From contig NZ_NIHD01000008.1 of the NCBI RefSeq assembly GCF_002806975.1, forward strand, positions 124,001-188,000: a stretch of 64,000 nt of DNA, read 5' to 3'. The DNA is from Marinobacter aromaticivorans (lineage in GTDB: Bacteria; Pseudomonadota; Gammaproteobacteria; Pseudomonadales; Oleiphilaceae). Made by a program: the position numbers and the translations under genes. The notes beneath the pieces are model-generated. The model was not told the DNA's origin. It did not search any database and saw nothing but the letters and a program-made list of their open reading frames with translations. The first letter of the stretch is position 1. Every line of letters begins with the position of its first letter. Shown one piece after another: positions 17,455 to 26,540 of the stretch.

Positions 17455-18345
17455 ATGTCTGAAACGGTCGCCGTTGTTCGTGCCTCCCGCCCCAGCTTCC
17501 TGATTCTTGCACCCCTCTGTGCCGGGCTTGGAGTGGCTGTGGCCTGGCAGCAGGGCGAACCACCGGCGCTGCTGGATACGCTGCTGGTGTTTATTGGCGC
17601 CCTGCTGGCTCACGCTGCGGTGAATCTGCTCAATGAATACGAGGATTTTGTCTCCGGGCTGGACCTGCTCACCACCCGAACCCCGTTTTCCGGCGGCAGC
17701 GGCGCCCTCCCTGAGGTCCCCGGTGCAGCAAAGCGTGTGTTGGCAGCAGCCCTCGGCACTCTGGCCCTGGTTATTCTTATCGGCCTCTATTTCCTCTGGC
17801 AACGCGGCTTGCCCATGCTGGTCCTGGGAGTCGCCGGAATCATGCTGGTGCTGACCTACACGCGCTGGATCACCCGCTCCCCCCTGTTATGCCTGTTTGC
17901 ACCGGGCATCGGGTTCGGGCCGGTAATGATTCTGGGCACGCTGGTGGCGCTTGGAGCAAGGCTGGATGCCACGGCGATAACCGTGTCTGTAATCAGCCTG
18001 CTACTGGTGAGCGAACTGCTGCTGATCAACCAGATACCGGACGCCGAGGCCGATCGCAAAATAGGCCGCCGGCACCTGGTGATTACCCTTGGCGCCCGTG
18101 CCGCTGCCCGGCTGGTATTGGCCCTGTTTGTTTCCAGCTATGTTGTGCTGCTGGCGGGCATCATCGCCGGCTGGCTGCCATTGCCGGCTATACTGTCCCT
18201 GGCGACCGCACCCTTCGCCCTCTGGCTTGCCTGGAAACTGCCGGGGGCTATTGATCAGCCGGGCACACTCAACCTTTTGCTGGGCACCAACGTAGCGATT
18301 CTTCTGGCCACGCTGGCCCTGCTGGTGGTTGGTCTGAGCCTTTAA
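17455..18345 (+). CDS. UbiA family prenyltransferase
   Basis: 296 residues, about eight or nine membrane helices. The first aspartate-rich region is NLLNEYEDFVSGLD, and the second is IPDAEADRKIGRRHL; both are diphosphate/magnesium-binding signatures of UbiA-fold enzymes. The pattern is closer to MenA-like (dihydroxynaphthoate) than to UbiA proper, but no menaquinone genes are near. It follows the AEC gene closely with GGAGG before its ATG. Confidence 0.8.
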   Translation: MSETVAVVRASRPSFLILAPLCAGLGVAVAWQQGEPPALLDTLLVFIGALLAHAAVNLLNEYEDFVSGLDLLTTRTPFSGGSGALPEVPGAAKRVLAAALGTLALVILIGLYFLWQRGLPMLVLGVAGIMLVLTYTRWITRSPLLCLFAPGIGFGPVMILGTLVALGARLDATAITVSVISLLLVSELLLINQIPDAEADRKIGRRHLVITLGARAAARLVLALFVSSYVVLLAGIIAGWLPLPAILSLATAPFALWLAWKLPGAIDQPGTLNLLLGTNVAILLATLALLVVGLSL

Positions 18346-18455
18346 GTACCCGCGGTTGTGTTTGCACCCGGTCGCTGTCCTTGCATGTGAGACCGCTTTG
18401 ACCGAAGGTTAGAACTATACTTTGCTGATTTCACCCACGATATGGAGGTCTGCCC

Positions 18456-20957
18456 ATGAGCGTCCTTTTTCTGCTCATCAGTGCACTTGTTCTGATCTAC
18501 CTGGGAGTTGGCGGCACCGCCGCTGCTCTGGTGATGTCCATCGCAACTCTGGTGGGCGTGGTCGAGGATGAGTGGCACCTGGCCAGTGTCCTGTTTGGCG
18601 GTCTTTTTCTGGCGCTGGCCCTGATTCTTGTCATCCCCGGCGACCTGCGCCTGGACAAATTCAGCCGACCACTGCTGGGCTGGGTGCGTAGCCGTCTTCC
18701 CAAGCTCTCGCCCACCGAAGAAGAAGCCCTGAAATCCGGCTCTGTGGACTGGGATGGCGAACTGTTTTCCGGCAAGCCGCAATGGTCCAGGCTTCTGGAT
18801 GCCAGGCCGGCACGCCTGACCAGCGAAGAACAGGCTTTTCTCGATGGCCCGGTGGAAAAACTCTGCGCCATGCTGGATGACTGGAAGATCACCCATGAAC
18901 ACTACGACCTGCCGGACAAAGCCTGGAAGTTTATCCGTGAAAACGGCTTTTTCGGCCTGGTCATTCCGAAAGAAGACGGCGGCTTGGGCTTCTCCAACAC
19001 CGCCCACTCCGAAATCGTGATGAAGATATCCACCCGCAGCGTGTCTGCGGCGGTCACCGTAATGGTACCCAACTCCCTCGGCCCGGGTGAGTTGCTGATG
19101 CATTACGGCACCGACGAACAGAAACAGCACTACCTGCCCCGGCTGGCCGGTGGCGAGGAAATCCCCTGCTTTGCCCTGACTTCCCCGGTCGCCGGCTCCG
19201 ATGCCGGCGCCATTCCGGATAAGGGCATAGTGTGCAAGGGCCAGTGGAACGGCAAGGAAGTGCTGGGCCTGAAAGTCACCTGGAACAAGCGTTACATCAC
19301 CCTGGCGCCGGTAGCGACGCTGATTGGCCTGGCCATCAAGGTTTACGACCCGGACAAACTGCTGGGCGATAACGCCGAGATAGGCGTAACCTGCGTTCTG
19401 GTTCCCCGTGACACAGAAGGGGTGCATGCGGGCGCCCGGCACCTGCCCATGAACACCGTGTTCATGAACGGGCCTACCTGGGGTGACGAGGTATTCATAC
19501 CCATGGATCAGGTTATCGGTGGCCAGGAGATGCTCGGTAAAGGCTGGACCATGCTGCTGGAATGCCTGTCCATTGGCCGCTCCATTTCCCTGCCCGCCCT
19601 CGGCACAGGTGCCGGCAAGGTGGCCAGCCTGGCCACCGGCTCTTATGCCTATACCCGCGAACAGTTTGGCCGTTCCATCAGCCAGTTTGAAGGTGTGCAG
19701 GAAGCCCTGGAACCCATCGCCGGCTACACTTACATGATGGACGCAGCACGCCAGCTCACCTCCGGCATGCTGGACAGGGGCGTGCGCCCGTCGGTGCCGT
19801 CAGCGCTCCTGAAATATCGCAATACCGACCTGATGCGGATCGTGATCAATCACGCCATGGATGTGGTGGCAGGCCGCGGTGTCATCACCGGCCCCCGCAA
19901 CTTCATGGCCCGTGCTTACAATGCCGTGCCCATTGGCATTACCGTGGAAGGTGCAAATATATTGACCCGAAGCCTGATGGTATTCGGCCAGGGCGCTATT
20001 CGCTGCCATCCGTTTATTGTTGACGAAATTGCCGCCGCTGGCATGGAAGACGAGGACCAGGCCGCGAAGAAGTTTGATGGCATCTTTTACAAACACCTGG
20101 CGCACACCACACGCAATGCACTGCGGGCACTGGTTCTTGGCCTGACTGGCGGGCTGCTTGAGTCTGTTCCGGCCCAGGGCAACATCAAATCGTCTTACCG
20201 CCAGCTTGCCCGTTTCTCAGCGGCATTTGCACTGATGACTGATGTAACCCTGCTCTCGGTCGGTGGCGGCCTCAAGGCCCGGCAAAGGCTCTCAGGCCGC
20301 ATGGCAGACAGCCTTGTACAATTGTATTACGCCTCAGCCGTCATCAAGCAATGGCATGAAGAAGGCTACCCGGATGATCAGCGCCCGCTGGTGGAGTGGT
20401 GCCTGCAATCCTGCTTGCGGGATCTGCAGCACTCCATGCGCGAAGCCATTATCAATTTCCCGGTAGCGGCCCTGCGCTGGCCATTGCGCCTGCTGGTATT
20501 CCCGCTGGGCGCAACCGGTCTCAACGGGCCCGATGACAAGCTGGGCACCCGCGTGGCCGCCAGCATTGTGAACGACACACCGTTGCGCCAGCGCATCAGC
20601 CGTGGCGCCTACACCACCATGGACCCGGAGGACCCGCTGGGCCGGGTTCTGAATGCCTACAAGCTGGCAAACGAAACCGCCGGCATGCGCAGCAAGCTGC
20701 ATGATGCCATTCGCCATCGTGATGAAGACGAGCTGGACGGTATCGCGCTGCTCATGGGCCACGAGCGCAAGAAACTGGTGGACTGGGCCTGCGCCGAAGG
20801 CATCGTGAAGGCAGACGAGTGCGATAAACTTGAGGAAGCACTGACTGCCCTGTACGACGTTATACGAGTGGATGCCTTTGATGAAGACGGCCTGAAAGCC
20901 CTGTCCCGATGTGCCAAGGGCAAACGCAAAGTGGTTGAGCGCCCGGCGGCGGAGTAG
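18456..20957 (+). CDS. fadE: Acyl-CoA dehydrogenase FadE
   Basis: 833 residues, close to the 814 of Escherichia coli FadE. Two N-terminal hydrophobic segments precede the acyl-CoA dehydrogenase core (about residues 130-520), with FALTSPVAGSDAGAIPD, WNKRYITLAP and a C-terminal FadE-specific domain of roughly 300 residues. It catalyses the first, FAD-dependent oxidation of fatty acid beta-oxidation. A strong GGAGG lies before ATG 18456. It is monocistronic, ending against a strong hairpin. FadR-type control is likely from family knowledge, but no clear operator was identified. Confidence 0.95.
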   Translation: MSVLFLLISALVLIYLGVGGTAAALVMSIATLVGVVEDEWHLASVLFGGLFLALALILVIPGDLRLDKFSRPLLGWVRSRLPKLSPTEEEALKSGSVDWDGELFSGKPQWSRLLDARPARLTSEEQAFLDGPVEKLCAMLDDWKITHEHYDLPDKAWKFIRENGFFGLVIPKEDGGLGFSNTAHSEIVMKISTRSVSAAVTVMVPNSLGPGELLMHYGTDEQKQHYLPRLAGGEEIPCFALTSPVAGSDAGAIPDKGIVCKGQWNGKEVLGLKVTWNKRYITLAPVATLIGLAIKVYDPDKLLGDNAEIGVTCVLVPRDTEGVHAGARHLPMNTVFMNGPTWGDEVFIPMDQVIGGQEMLGKGWTMLLECLSIGRSISLPALGTGAGKVASLATGSYAYTREQFGRSISQFEGVQEALEPIAGYTYMMDAARQLTSGMLDRGVRPSVPSALLKYRNTDLMRIVINHAMDVVAGRGVITGPRNFMARAYNAVPIGITVEGANILTRSLMVFGQGAIRCHPFIVDEIAAAGMEDEDQAAKKFDGIFYKHLAHTTRNALRALVLGLTGGLLESVPAQGNIKSSYRQLARFSAAFALMTDVTLLSVGGGLKARQRLSGRMADSLVQLYYASAVIKQWHEEGYPDDQRPLVEWCLQSCLRDLQHSMREAIINFPVAALRWPLRLLVFPLGATGLNGPDDKLGTRVAASIVNDTPLRQRISRGAYTTMDPEDPLGRVLNAYKLANETAGMRSKLHDAIRHRDEDELDGIALLMGHERKKLVDWACAEGIVKADECDKLEEALTALYDVIRVDAFDEDGLKALSRCAKGKRKVVERPAAE

Positions 20958-20971
20958 GTACACGCTTTGCA

Positions 20972-21011
20972 CAGGCAGTGGCCGGCACCTGAACATGCTG
21001 GCCACTGCCTG
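20972..21011. terminator. Bidirectional hairpin between fadE and the PLP-enzyme gene
   Basis: CAGGCAGTGGCC (20972-20983) pairs perfectly with GGCCACTGCCTG (21000-21011). It sits between two convergent genes. No T-run follows, so it is called a terminator from position and stem strength. Confidence 0.65.
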
Positions 21012-21020
21012 CCCCAACAA

Positions 21021-22313
21021 CTATCCCGGGGATCCGTCCCGGTAAACCGGCCAGTGCTCAACAATCTTGCCACCCCGCATGGCCAGTATATCCCCGAACT
21101 GCAGCAACACCGACTCGCTCTGCTGTGGCCGGAGAAACACCTGATCGCCCACTTCAAGACCCACACGCGGCGACGCGTTAACCAGCTCCTGATTCGAACT
21201 TCTGCCATACAGGCTGTTGCTCTGCAGCCCCTCCGGCGCCGCGAAGTCCGCCAGCCAGTTGCCGCCATAAATAAAATAGCTGGCTCGCTGGTTTACATCC
21301 CACCATGAGAAGATCTTCGATTTACCGTCCAGCGCCGGAATATTCACCGGCCCGGTGGATTTCAGAACCGGGCTGGCAATAAACGCTGCAGGAACATGTT
21401 CGCTCAGTGAGGGCAAATCGAAGTGGGAAGGCATAACCATGGCGGACCCTACCGCCAGCTCGGTGCTCAGGTTTTCCGTTTCGTGCAGCCGGTAGCTGGC
21501 GCTGCCTGCTGTATTGAGCGCAAGGCCGTCCCGCCACAGTGCCGGGTAATGGGTTCGGGTAAAATCAACAAAGCCCTGATAGCGGGCCATTACCTTCTCC
21601 AGCAGCGTTTCCGGCGAACCAAGAACCGGGGGTAACTCCATGCCCACAAACGGGTCATAACCCATAAAGCCGGCGAACTCCAGATAACCCGGGTTGTCTT
21701 CAATCAGGCCGAGCAGAACGTTCAGGGTACTATTGTCGGCCACACCGCCACGGTGCAACCCCACATCCAGCTCAATGTTGATCCGGAACCTGCTGTTGCG
21801 TGCTTGCGCTACCTGCAGGTACTCATACAGCCGCTCCGGGGTATCTATCAGCCACTGGATGCGCGCTGTGGGATCAGTCTGCCCCTGGTGCTGCTGGTAG
21901 AACACCTGAACCGAACGGGCTGGCAGGGGTTTACCCAGCAGAATGTCCGCTTGCGGAAAATACCCGGCAGTCTGGTTCAGGAAGGGCTGATGGAAGGACA
22001 TCAGCTTGTCCGTGCCTGTGCGACTGGCAATGTACTGCAGCAAATCCCGGGAAGGCAGAGATTTTTCAACCAGGCGCAACGCCTTGCCGCTGCGCCTCAG
22101 GGAGGCATTTACCACATCGATATTGTGATCCAGCCGGTCCAGGTCCACCAGCAACACAGGCCGCATGGGGCCGGTGCTTTTCAGCTCGGCGTTCAAGGCC
22201 TCGAAGTAGGCGGTATATGGCTTACCCTTGTCCGCAGGTCGCAGCCAGGCGGCGCCGGTAACTATTGCCGCGCCACCCAGCAAGCCGGTGAACAGAAAAC
22301 CACGACGGTTCAA
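21021..22313 (-). CDS. Tat-exported alanine-racemase-fold (DSD1-like) PLP protein
   Basis: 430 residues. The start is TTG 22313 with AGGAG eight bases upstream and a twin-arginine leader (NRRGFLFTG). The body resembles fold-type III PLP enzymes of the D-threonine aldolase / D-serine dehydratase group: LLVDLDRLDHNI, RLVEKSLPS (probable Schiff-base lysine), INIELDVGLHRGG and a C-terminal beta domain. Such enzymes are normally cytoplasmic; export through Tat would fit a cofactor-loaded protein. It lies 13 bases after the FAD-oxidase gene, so the two are surely one operon. The substrate is unknown. Confidence 0.75.
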   Translation of the reverse strand: MNRRGFLFTGLLGGAAIVTGAAWLRPADKGKPYTAYFEALNAELKSTGPMRPVLLVDLDRLDHNIDVVNASLRRSGKALRLVEKSLPSRDLLQYIASRTGTDKLMSFHQPFLNQTAGYFPQADILLGKPLPARSVQVFYQQHQGQTDPTARIQWLIDTPERLYEYLQVAQARNSRFRINIELDVGLHRGGVADNSTLNVLLGLIEDNPGYLEFAGFMGYDPFVGMELPPVLGSPETLLEKVMARYQGFVDFTRTHYPALWRDGLALNTAGSASYRLHETENLSTELAVGSAMVMPSHFDLPSLSEHVPAAFIASPVLKSTGPVNIPALDGKSKIFSWWDVNQRASYFIYGGNWLADFAAPEGLQSNSLYGRSSNQELVNASPRVGLEVGDQVFLRPQQSESVLLQFGDILAMRGGKIVEHWPVYRDGSPG

Positions 22314-22326
22314 AGCAATCTCTCCT

Positions 22327-23712
22327 TTACGCGCCCAGGATTTTGCGCAGGTGGCCGTTCAGAAAGCGCCCCTGCGGGTCCAGATTCTGCCGCAACCCGG
22401 TAAACTCCCGCCACTGGGGGTACAACTGCTCCAGGTGCCGGGAATTCAGCGTGTGCAGCTTGCCCCAGTGGGGCCGACCATCGTACTTCCAGAAGACCGG
22501 CTCTATGGCCGCAAAAAAGTTGTGATAATCCATGCTGTAATGCTGGTGCACCGAAATGGCACAACTGTCACGGCCCTGGAACATGCTTAAGGGCACATCA
22601 TCAGCCTTGACATAACGGTACTCCAGTGGAAACCAGGTGGGCAGATCATTGCGCTCTATAAGCTGCAGAATCTCACGCAGGCAGGCGGGGCCATGCTCGG
22701 CGGGCACCGAGTACTCCATTTCGTTAAAGCGCACGGAGCGCACATTGGAGTAGATCTCGTAGGACTCGCCAATGCGCTCATCAAAGGTTGCAAAGTGCCG
22801 CAGGTTATTCAGCAGAAACCGCCGGGCGGCCGGGAAATCACTGCCGTATTTGTCCAGCTTTTCCAGAAGGGTCACAAACTCATTGCCGCCGCTTTCCGCC
22901 TTGTTTACCGGGGGCGTAGCCGGCTCGTCGGTTTCGTTCAGGGCGATCGCCAGGGCGTAATCCGAATGGGTAATCACCAGCATTTCCCAGTGCTGGTTTT
23001 CGGAAACATGCTTGTCAATATCCGCCAGCAAGTCTTCTGTGGCGGCAACCCACATGGTTTCCCGCAGGCGATAGCCTGGCCGGTTTTGCAGAGTCAGCCG
23101 GGTTATGACCCCCAGCGCACCCAGGGACACCCGGGCAGCATTGAAAACCTCCGGGTTACGGGTGGCATCGCAATCGAGCACCTCGCCGGCTGCGGTCACC
23201 AGCTGCAAACCCGTCACATAACTGGAGTAAGAGCCGTATTCGATGCCCGTACCGTGAGTAGAGGTGGCAACCGCGCCGCCAAGGGTCTGATGGTCAATAT
23301 CCGCCATATTGATAAAGCCCTGGCCCACCTCGTCCAGCGCCATGCCCATAAGCGCCATGGACGTACCGGCACCAAACTCCGCCTGATGGGTTGCCGGATC
23401 ATGGCTGAGCATGCCGCTGAAATAGCCCAGGGACAGCAGGGTGTCATCGGTGGGTACCAGTGGGCTGAAGGAGTGCCCTGCCCCAACCGGGCGGATGGTG
23501 CCGGTGCTGCGGATAAGCACATCCACCAGTTCATCCAGCGTTCTGGGTGTTACATGACTTGCCGGCAAACAGCTCTGTGCACCCGACCAGTTGCGCCAGG
23601 GCTGCATTCTTTCCGGGTTCAGGGCCTGTGCAAACGCAGCCTGGCTGCCAAACGCCCCCAGGGCGCCAAGGGCGCCGGCGTATTGCAGAAACTGGCGACG
23701 GTTAAATGACAT
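22327..23712 (-). CDS. Tat-exported FAD-linked oxidase of the L-gulonolactone/D-arabinonolactone oxidase family
   Basis: 461 residues from ATG 23712. A twin-arginine leader (NRRQFLQYAG) is followed by a PCMH-type FAD-binding domain with RPVGAGHSFSPL, where the histidine is the usual site of covalent FAD, and a C-terminal ALO domain (HWGKLHTLNSRHL, RFLNGHLRKI). Family members oxidise sugar-acid lactones or alditols to give hydrogen peroxide or pass electrons to quinone or cytochrome. An alditol or sugar substrate in the periplasm is an inference. It is the first gene of a two-gene unit with the PLP protein. Confidence 0.85.
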   Translation of the reverse strand: MSFNRRQFLQYAGALGALGAFGSQAAFAQALNPERMQPWRNWSGAQSCLPASHVTPRTLDELVDVLIRSTGTIRPVGAGHSFSPLVPTDDTLLSLGYFSGMLSHDPATHQAEFGAGTSMALMGMALDEVGQGFINMADIDHQTLGGAVATSTHGTGIEYGSYSSYVTGLQLVTAAGEVLDCDATRNPEVFNAARVSLGALGVITRLTLQNRPGYRLRETMWVAATEDLLADIDKHVSENQHWEMLVITHSDYALAIALNETDEPATPPVNKAESGGNEFVTLLEKLDKYGSDFPAARRFLLNNLRHFATFDERIGESYEIYSNVRSVRFNEMEYSVPAEHGPACLREILQLIERNDLPTWFPLEYRYVKADDVPLSMFQGRDSCAISVHQHYSMDYHNFFAAIEPVFWKYDGRPHWGKLHTLNSRHLEQLYPQWREFTGLRQNLDPQGRFLNGHLRKILGA

Positions 23713-23842
23713 GTTGATTCCTTGCCCACTGCACCTGTGCACCAGGGCAGCTGTGTTGTTATTGGAGCAAGCATACCCGTTACGCAACCGATCTCCGAGA
23801 GTACCAGCACTCAGAAATCTGACTTAACGGGCCAGATTGTCA

Positions 23843-24790
23843 TCACTCGGTTCGCAAACCGCCTCTGATCGCCTCATCCACCAGCCAGCCTCTGAGCAGC
23901 TGTATGCTTCGTTCCCGGCGCCGGCTGGTTTTCCAGGCAAAGTAGAACCGGTCGCCGGTTACCAGCGGATGGCAAGGCAGGCGCACAAATTCCTCAGAAT
24001 CCTTGCGGGTGCTTAACATGTAATCATTGGTCAGCGCGATGCCCTGGTGGTAACGCGCCGCCTCCAGAGCCAGAAGCATGTGGCTGAAATGCTGCACGCG
24101 GGCGGCTGCAGGTATGGTTTCACCCACGGTTTGATACCAGGCTTCCCAGTCACCTGCGGCCTTATCGTATATGCTGTGGGTGGACAACAGGGGGAAGCGG
24201 GCTATCTCGGCTGGTGTCATGGCGGGTTCGTCGCGCCCAGTTACGTCCGTTTCCCGGCCCAGTTCCCGACGGATGCGCTGCCAATAGTCCTGACTGCACA
24301 CAGGGAAAAGCCGTTCCACGTACAAAAGCTCGTAACTGTAGGCCGGTGAGTCCCTGTGGATGGTAATAAAACAGTCCGCCACCCGATCCGACAGCACAGG
24401 GTTTTCGCTGCTCATTTCCAGCGCCAGCTCCACCTGCGGATGCAGACGCTGCAACTCCGGTAACCGTGGCACCAGCCAGCGCACAGCGAAGGAACTGAAA
24501 AGCGACAACCGCAGCCGGGACTCCTCATGCCCAAGCAATTGCTCACTGGCCCTCTCGATCTGCAACAAGGCGGTGCTGATGGCGTCCAGATACTGCCGGC
24601 CCTCGTCCGTCAGCGCCAGTGTGCGCCCACTGCGCCAGAACAGCTTTTCTCCCAGGTAGGTTTCCAGCTGTTTGATCTGATGGCTCACCGCGCTTTGGCT
24701 CACTGCCAGCTCCTGAGCGGCCAGTGAAAAACTATTGAGGCGGGCAACCGCTTCAAATACGGGCAAGGCTTTGAGAGGTGGCAGTTTCAT
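23843..24790 (-). CDS. LysR-family regulator (GcvA-like)
   Basis: 315 residues with an N-terminal helix-turn-helix (LAVSQSAVSHQIKQLE) and the LPPLKALPVFEAVARL opening found in GcvA/AmpR-type members. It is divergent from a DMT transporter gene with a 124-base gap that contains a 10-bp inverted repeat, so the transporter is its probable target and the repeat its probable operator. The effector is unknown. Confidence 0.9.
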   Translation of the reverse strand: MKLPPLKALPVFEAVARLNSFSLAAQELAVSQSAVSHQIKQLETYLGEKLFWRSGRTLALTDEGRQYLDAISTALLQIERASEQLLGHEESRLRLSLFSSFAVRWLVPRLPELQRLHPQVELALEMSSENPVLSDRVADCFITIHRDSPAYSYELLYVERLFPVCSQDYWQRIRRELGRETDVTGRDEPAMTPAEIARFPLLSTHSIYDKAAGDWEAWYQTVGETIPAAARVQHFSHMLLALEAARYHQGIALTNDYMLSTRKDSEEFVRLPCHPLVTGDRFYFAWKTSRRRERSIQLLRGWLVDEAIRGGLRTE

Positions 24791-24810
24791 TATCTATTTT
24801 TCTAATACCT

Positions 24811-24836
24811 ATCCAATAAACATCATTTTATCGGAT
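24811..24836. promoter_or_regulatory. Inverted-repeat operator between lysR and the DMT gene
   Basis: ATCCAATAAA (24811-24820) and TTTATCGGAT (24827-24836) are reverse complements at 9 of 10 positions with a 6-base spacer. The surrounding DNA is AT-rich, unlike the flanking genes. Position in a LysR divergent gap makes an operator the simplest reading. Confidence 0.6.
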
Positions 24837-24914
24837 ATTAAAGCCCAGGTAGACTGATACTGCCACTTTCTACTGTGTTTGCTTTATTCACATACGGAGG
24901 TCAGGAACACAATC

Positions 24915-25832
24915 ATGGCAGGTAAAACCGTAAACAGCGCAATCCTTCTGCTTGTGCTTGGCAACGCCATGGCGCTGATCTCTGACGTTTTTATCAAACT
25001 GATGGAACCGGGTGCGCCCATTCTCCAGTTTGCTTTTTTGCGCTGCCTGATCACCCTCATGTTCTTACTGCCCTTGGCCCGCAAGATCGACCGCAGCAAC
25101 CTGTTTGCCGGCATAAAGGTGCATGCTATAAGAGCACACGTTCACCTGGTGGGCCTGCTGTGCATGATCGTAGCCCTGAGCAACCTGCCCCTGGCCACCG
25201 CGAACGCCGTGTTTTACGCAGCGCCGATTCTGGTAATGGTGTTTTCCGTGGTCATTTTCCGGGAGTCGCTGTCGCCTTTGAGCGTGCTTGCAGTATTCAG
25301 TGGCTTTGCCGGCATCATCGTTATCCTGCGCCCGGTGGAGTTCAGCTGGGCCGCCGTAGCGGCACTGGGGTCGGCGATTACACTGGCCATCAATGCTGTG
25401 ATGGTGCGCAAGTTGCCACAGGGCCAGACCACGGTGCACAAGCTGTTTCTCAACTATCTGCTGGTTATTCCGGCTTCCGGGTTACTTGCGGTGTGGGAGT
25501 GGCAACAGGGTGCAACATGGCACCCGGAAATTCTGTTTACAGCGGCCGCGTCTGCATTTTTTATTCTCGGCTACAACATCACTGTGTTACTGGCCTACCG
25601 GCAAGTAGATGCCAACCAGGTGACCAGTGCAGAGTACACAGGGTTAATCTGGGCTGTTGGTATTGGCTGGATATGGTTCAACGAGGTACCGGACTGGTGG
25701 TTCCTGGTGGGTAGCTTAATGGTTGTTGTGCCTTTGGTATTGATTGGCTTAAACCAGCGTCGCAAATCACCTCCCAGAGGCTTTAATCCAGCTACCCGAG
25801 ATGAGCAACAGGCGGCCACCGCCGAAGCCTGA
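24915..25832 (+). CDS. EamA/DMT family transporter
   Basis: 305 residues from ATG 24915; a TTG 36 bases upstream is possible but less likely. Ten membrane helices in two EamA repeats, with LGNAMALISDVFIKLMEPG at the start and SAEYTGLIWAVGIGWIWF in the second repeat. Substrate unknown, probably exported. Its divergent LysR neighbour and the inverted repeat between them suggest inducible expression. The second copy of the hairpin element begins directly after its stop. Confidence 0.85.
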   Translation: MAGKTVNSAILLLVLGNAMALISDVFIKLMEPGAPILQFAFLRCLITLMFLLPLARKIDRSNLFAGIKVHAIRAHVHLVGLLCMIVALSNLPLATANAVFYAAPILVMVFSVVIFRESLSPLSVLAVFSGFAGIIVILRPVEFSWAAVAALGSAITLAINAVMVRKLPQGQTTVHKLFLNYLLVIPASGLLAVWEWQQGATWHPEILFTAAASAFFILGYNITVLLAYRQVDANQVTSAEYTGLIWAVGIGWIWFNEVPDWWFLVGSLMVVVPLVLIGLNQRRKSPPRGFNPATRDEQQAATAEA

Positions 25833-25833
25833 C

Positions 25834-25944
25834 GCAACCGGGGGCGGGGCACCTTTCAAAACTGTGCGGAGCCAGGGATGGCGGAGCCAAGCGTACACGG
25901 ACGTATTCACAGCGTGTTTTGGAAGGTGCCCCGCCCCCGGTTGC
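25834..25944. repeat. Long-stem hairpin element, copy 2
   Basis: Arms 25834-25862 and 25916-25944 pair over 29 positions with a single G-T wobble and enclose a 53-base loop, the same arm and loop lengths as copy 1 at 8247-8357. Shared loop blocks, in order, are TGTGC, GCCAGGGATGGC, GCCAAGC, GGACG and TTCAC. The arms differ between copies at several positions but remain paired. It lies directly after the DMT gene and before the chaC gene end. Confidence 0.85.
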
Positions 25945-25967
25945 TTCCCCGAAGCCAAAGCTCTTGC

Positions 25968-26531
25968 TCAGGAGTCTTTCTTGAGGTGGGACTCAATTGC
26001 GAAAGTATGAGTACACTCGTCACCCAATGCCCGCAAAGACTCTGCCAGTCTGAGCAGGTATTCGGAGTTCGGACCACTCGGCCCAACCGCAGAAGCAATC
26101 TGGCGCGCTATATCTTCATCCGGCGCATGGCCCAGGAAGGCTTCATTGTCTTCGGTGGCGATATACACCAGCCCTTCACCATGGCTGCCATCATCGAACG
26201 TCAACCTTGTGGTGAATCGCAAATAGCCATTCTTCTCCCGCACATCCAAATGTTCAAATACCTTCGGTGATACCCGAAACGCCATGCCTTTGCAGGTAGC
26301 CCCGGGCTTTTCGACGAGCGTTACCACCCGCCCTGGTGCTTCCGGAGTGCCCCGATGGTCGTGGGAACCCTGCCAGAACCGGCGGGCCCAGCCCTGAATC
26401 GACGCGGGACGTTTTTCCAGGTACGGGAAATCCACTTTGTAAATCAACGAGCCATAACCAAACAGCCAGATCGAGTCGATACCGGAGAAATCCTGTCGGT
26501 TGCGATTATGCTCTGTGGTGTCTGCAGACAT
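25968..26531 (-). CDS. ChaC-like gamma-glutamylcyclotransferase
   Basis: 187 residues. The signature WLFGYGSLIY and the catalytic-glutamate region REKNGY identify the ChaC/GCG family, which cleaves glutathione to 5-oxoproline and Cys-Gly in the cytoplasm. It lies just downstream of marC on the same strand, with 9 bases between marC's stop and its start. A stress or thiol-turnover role fits the family. Confidence 0.9.
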   Translation of the reverse strand: MSADTTEHNRNRQDFSGIDSIWLFGYGSLIYKVDFPYLEKRPASIQGWARRFWQGSHDHRGTPEAPGRVVTLVEKPGATCKGMAFRVSPKVFEHLDVREKNGYLRFTTRLTFDDGSHGEGLVYIATEDNEAFLGHAPDEDIARQIASAVGPSGPNSEYLLRLAESLRALGDECTHTFAIESHLKKDS

Positions 26532-26540
26532 TGCGCTCCC

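Noticed and set aside
18342..19442. Open frame of 366 codons opposite fadE
   Set aside because: It lies wholly against the start region of a well-recognised gene and has no motifs or ribosome-binding site.
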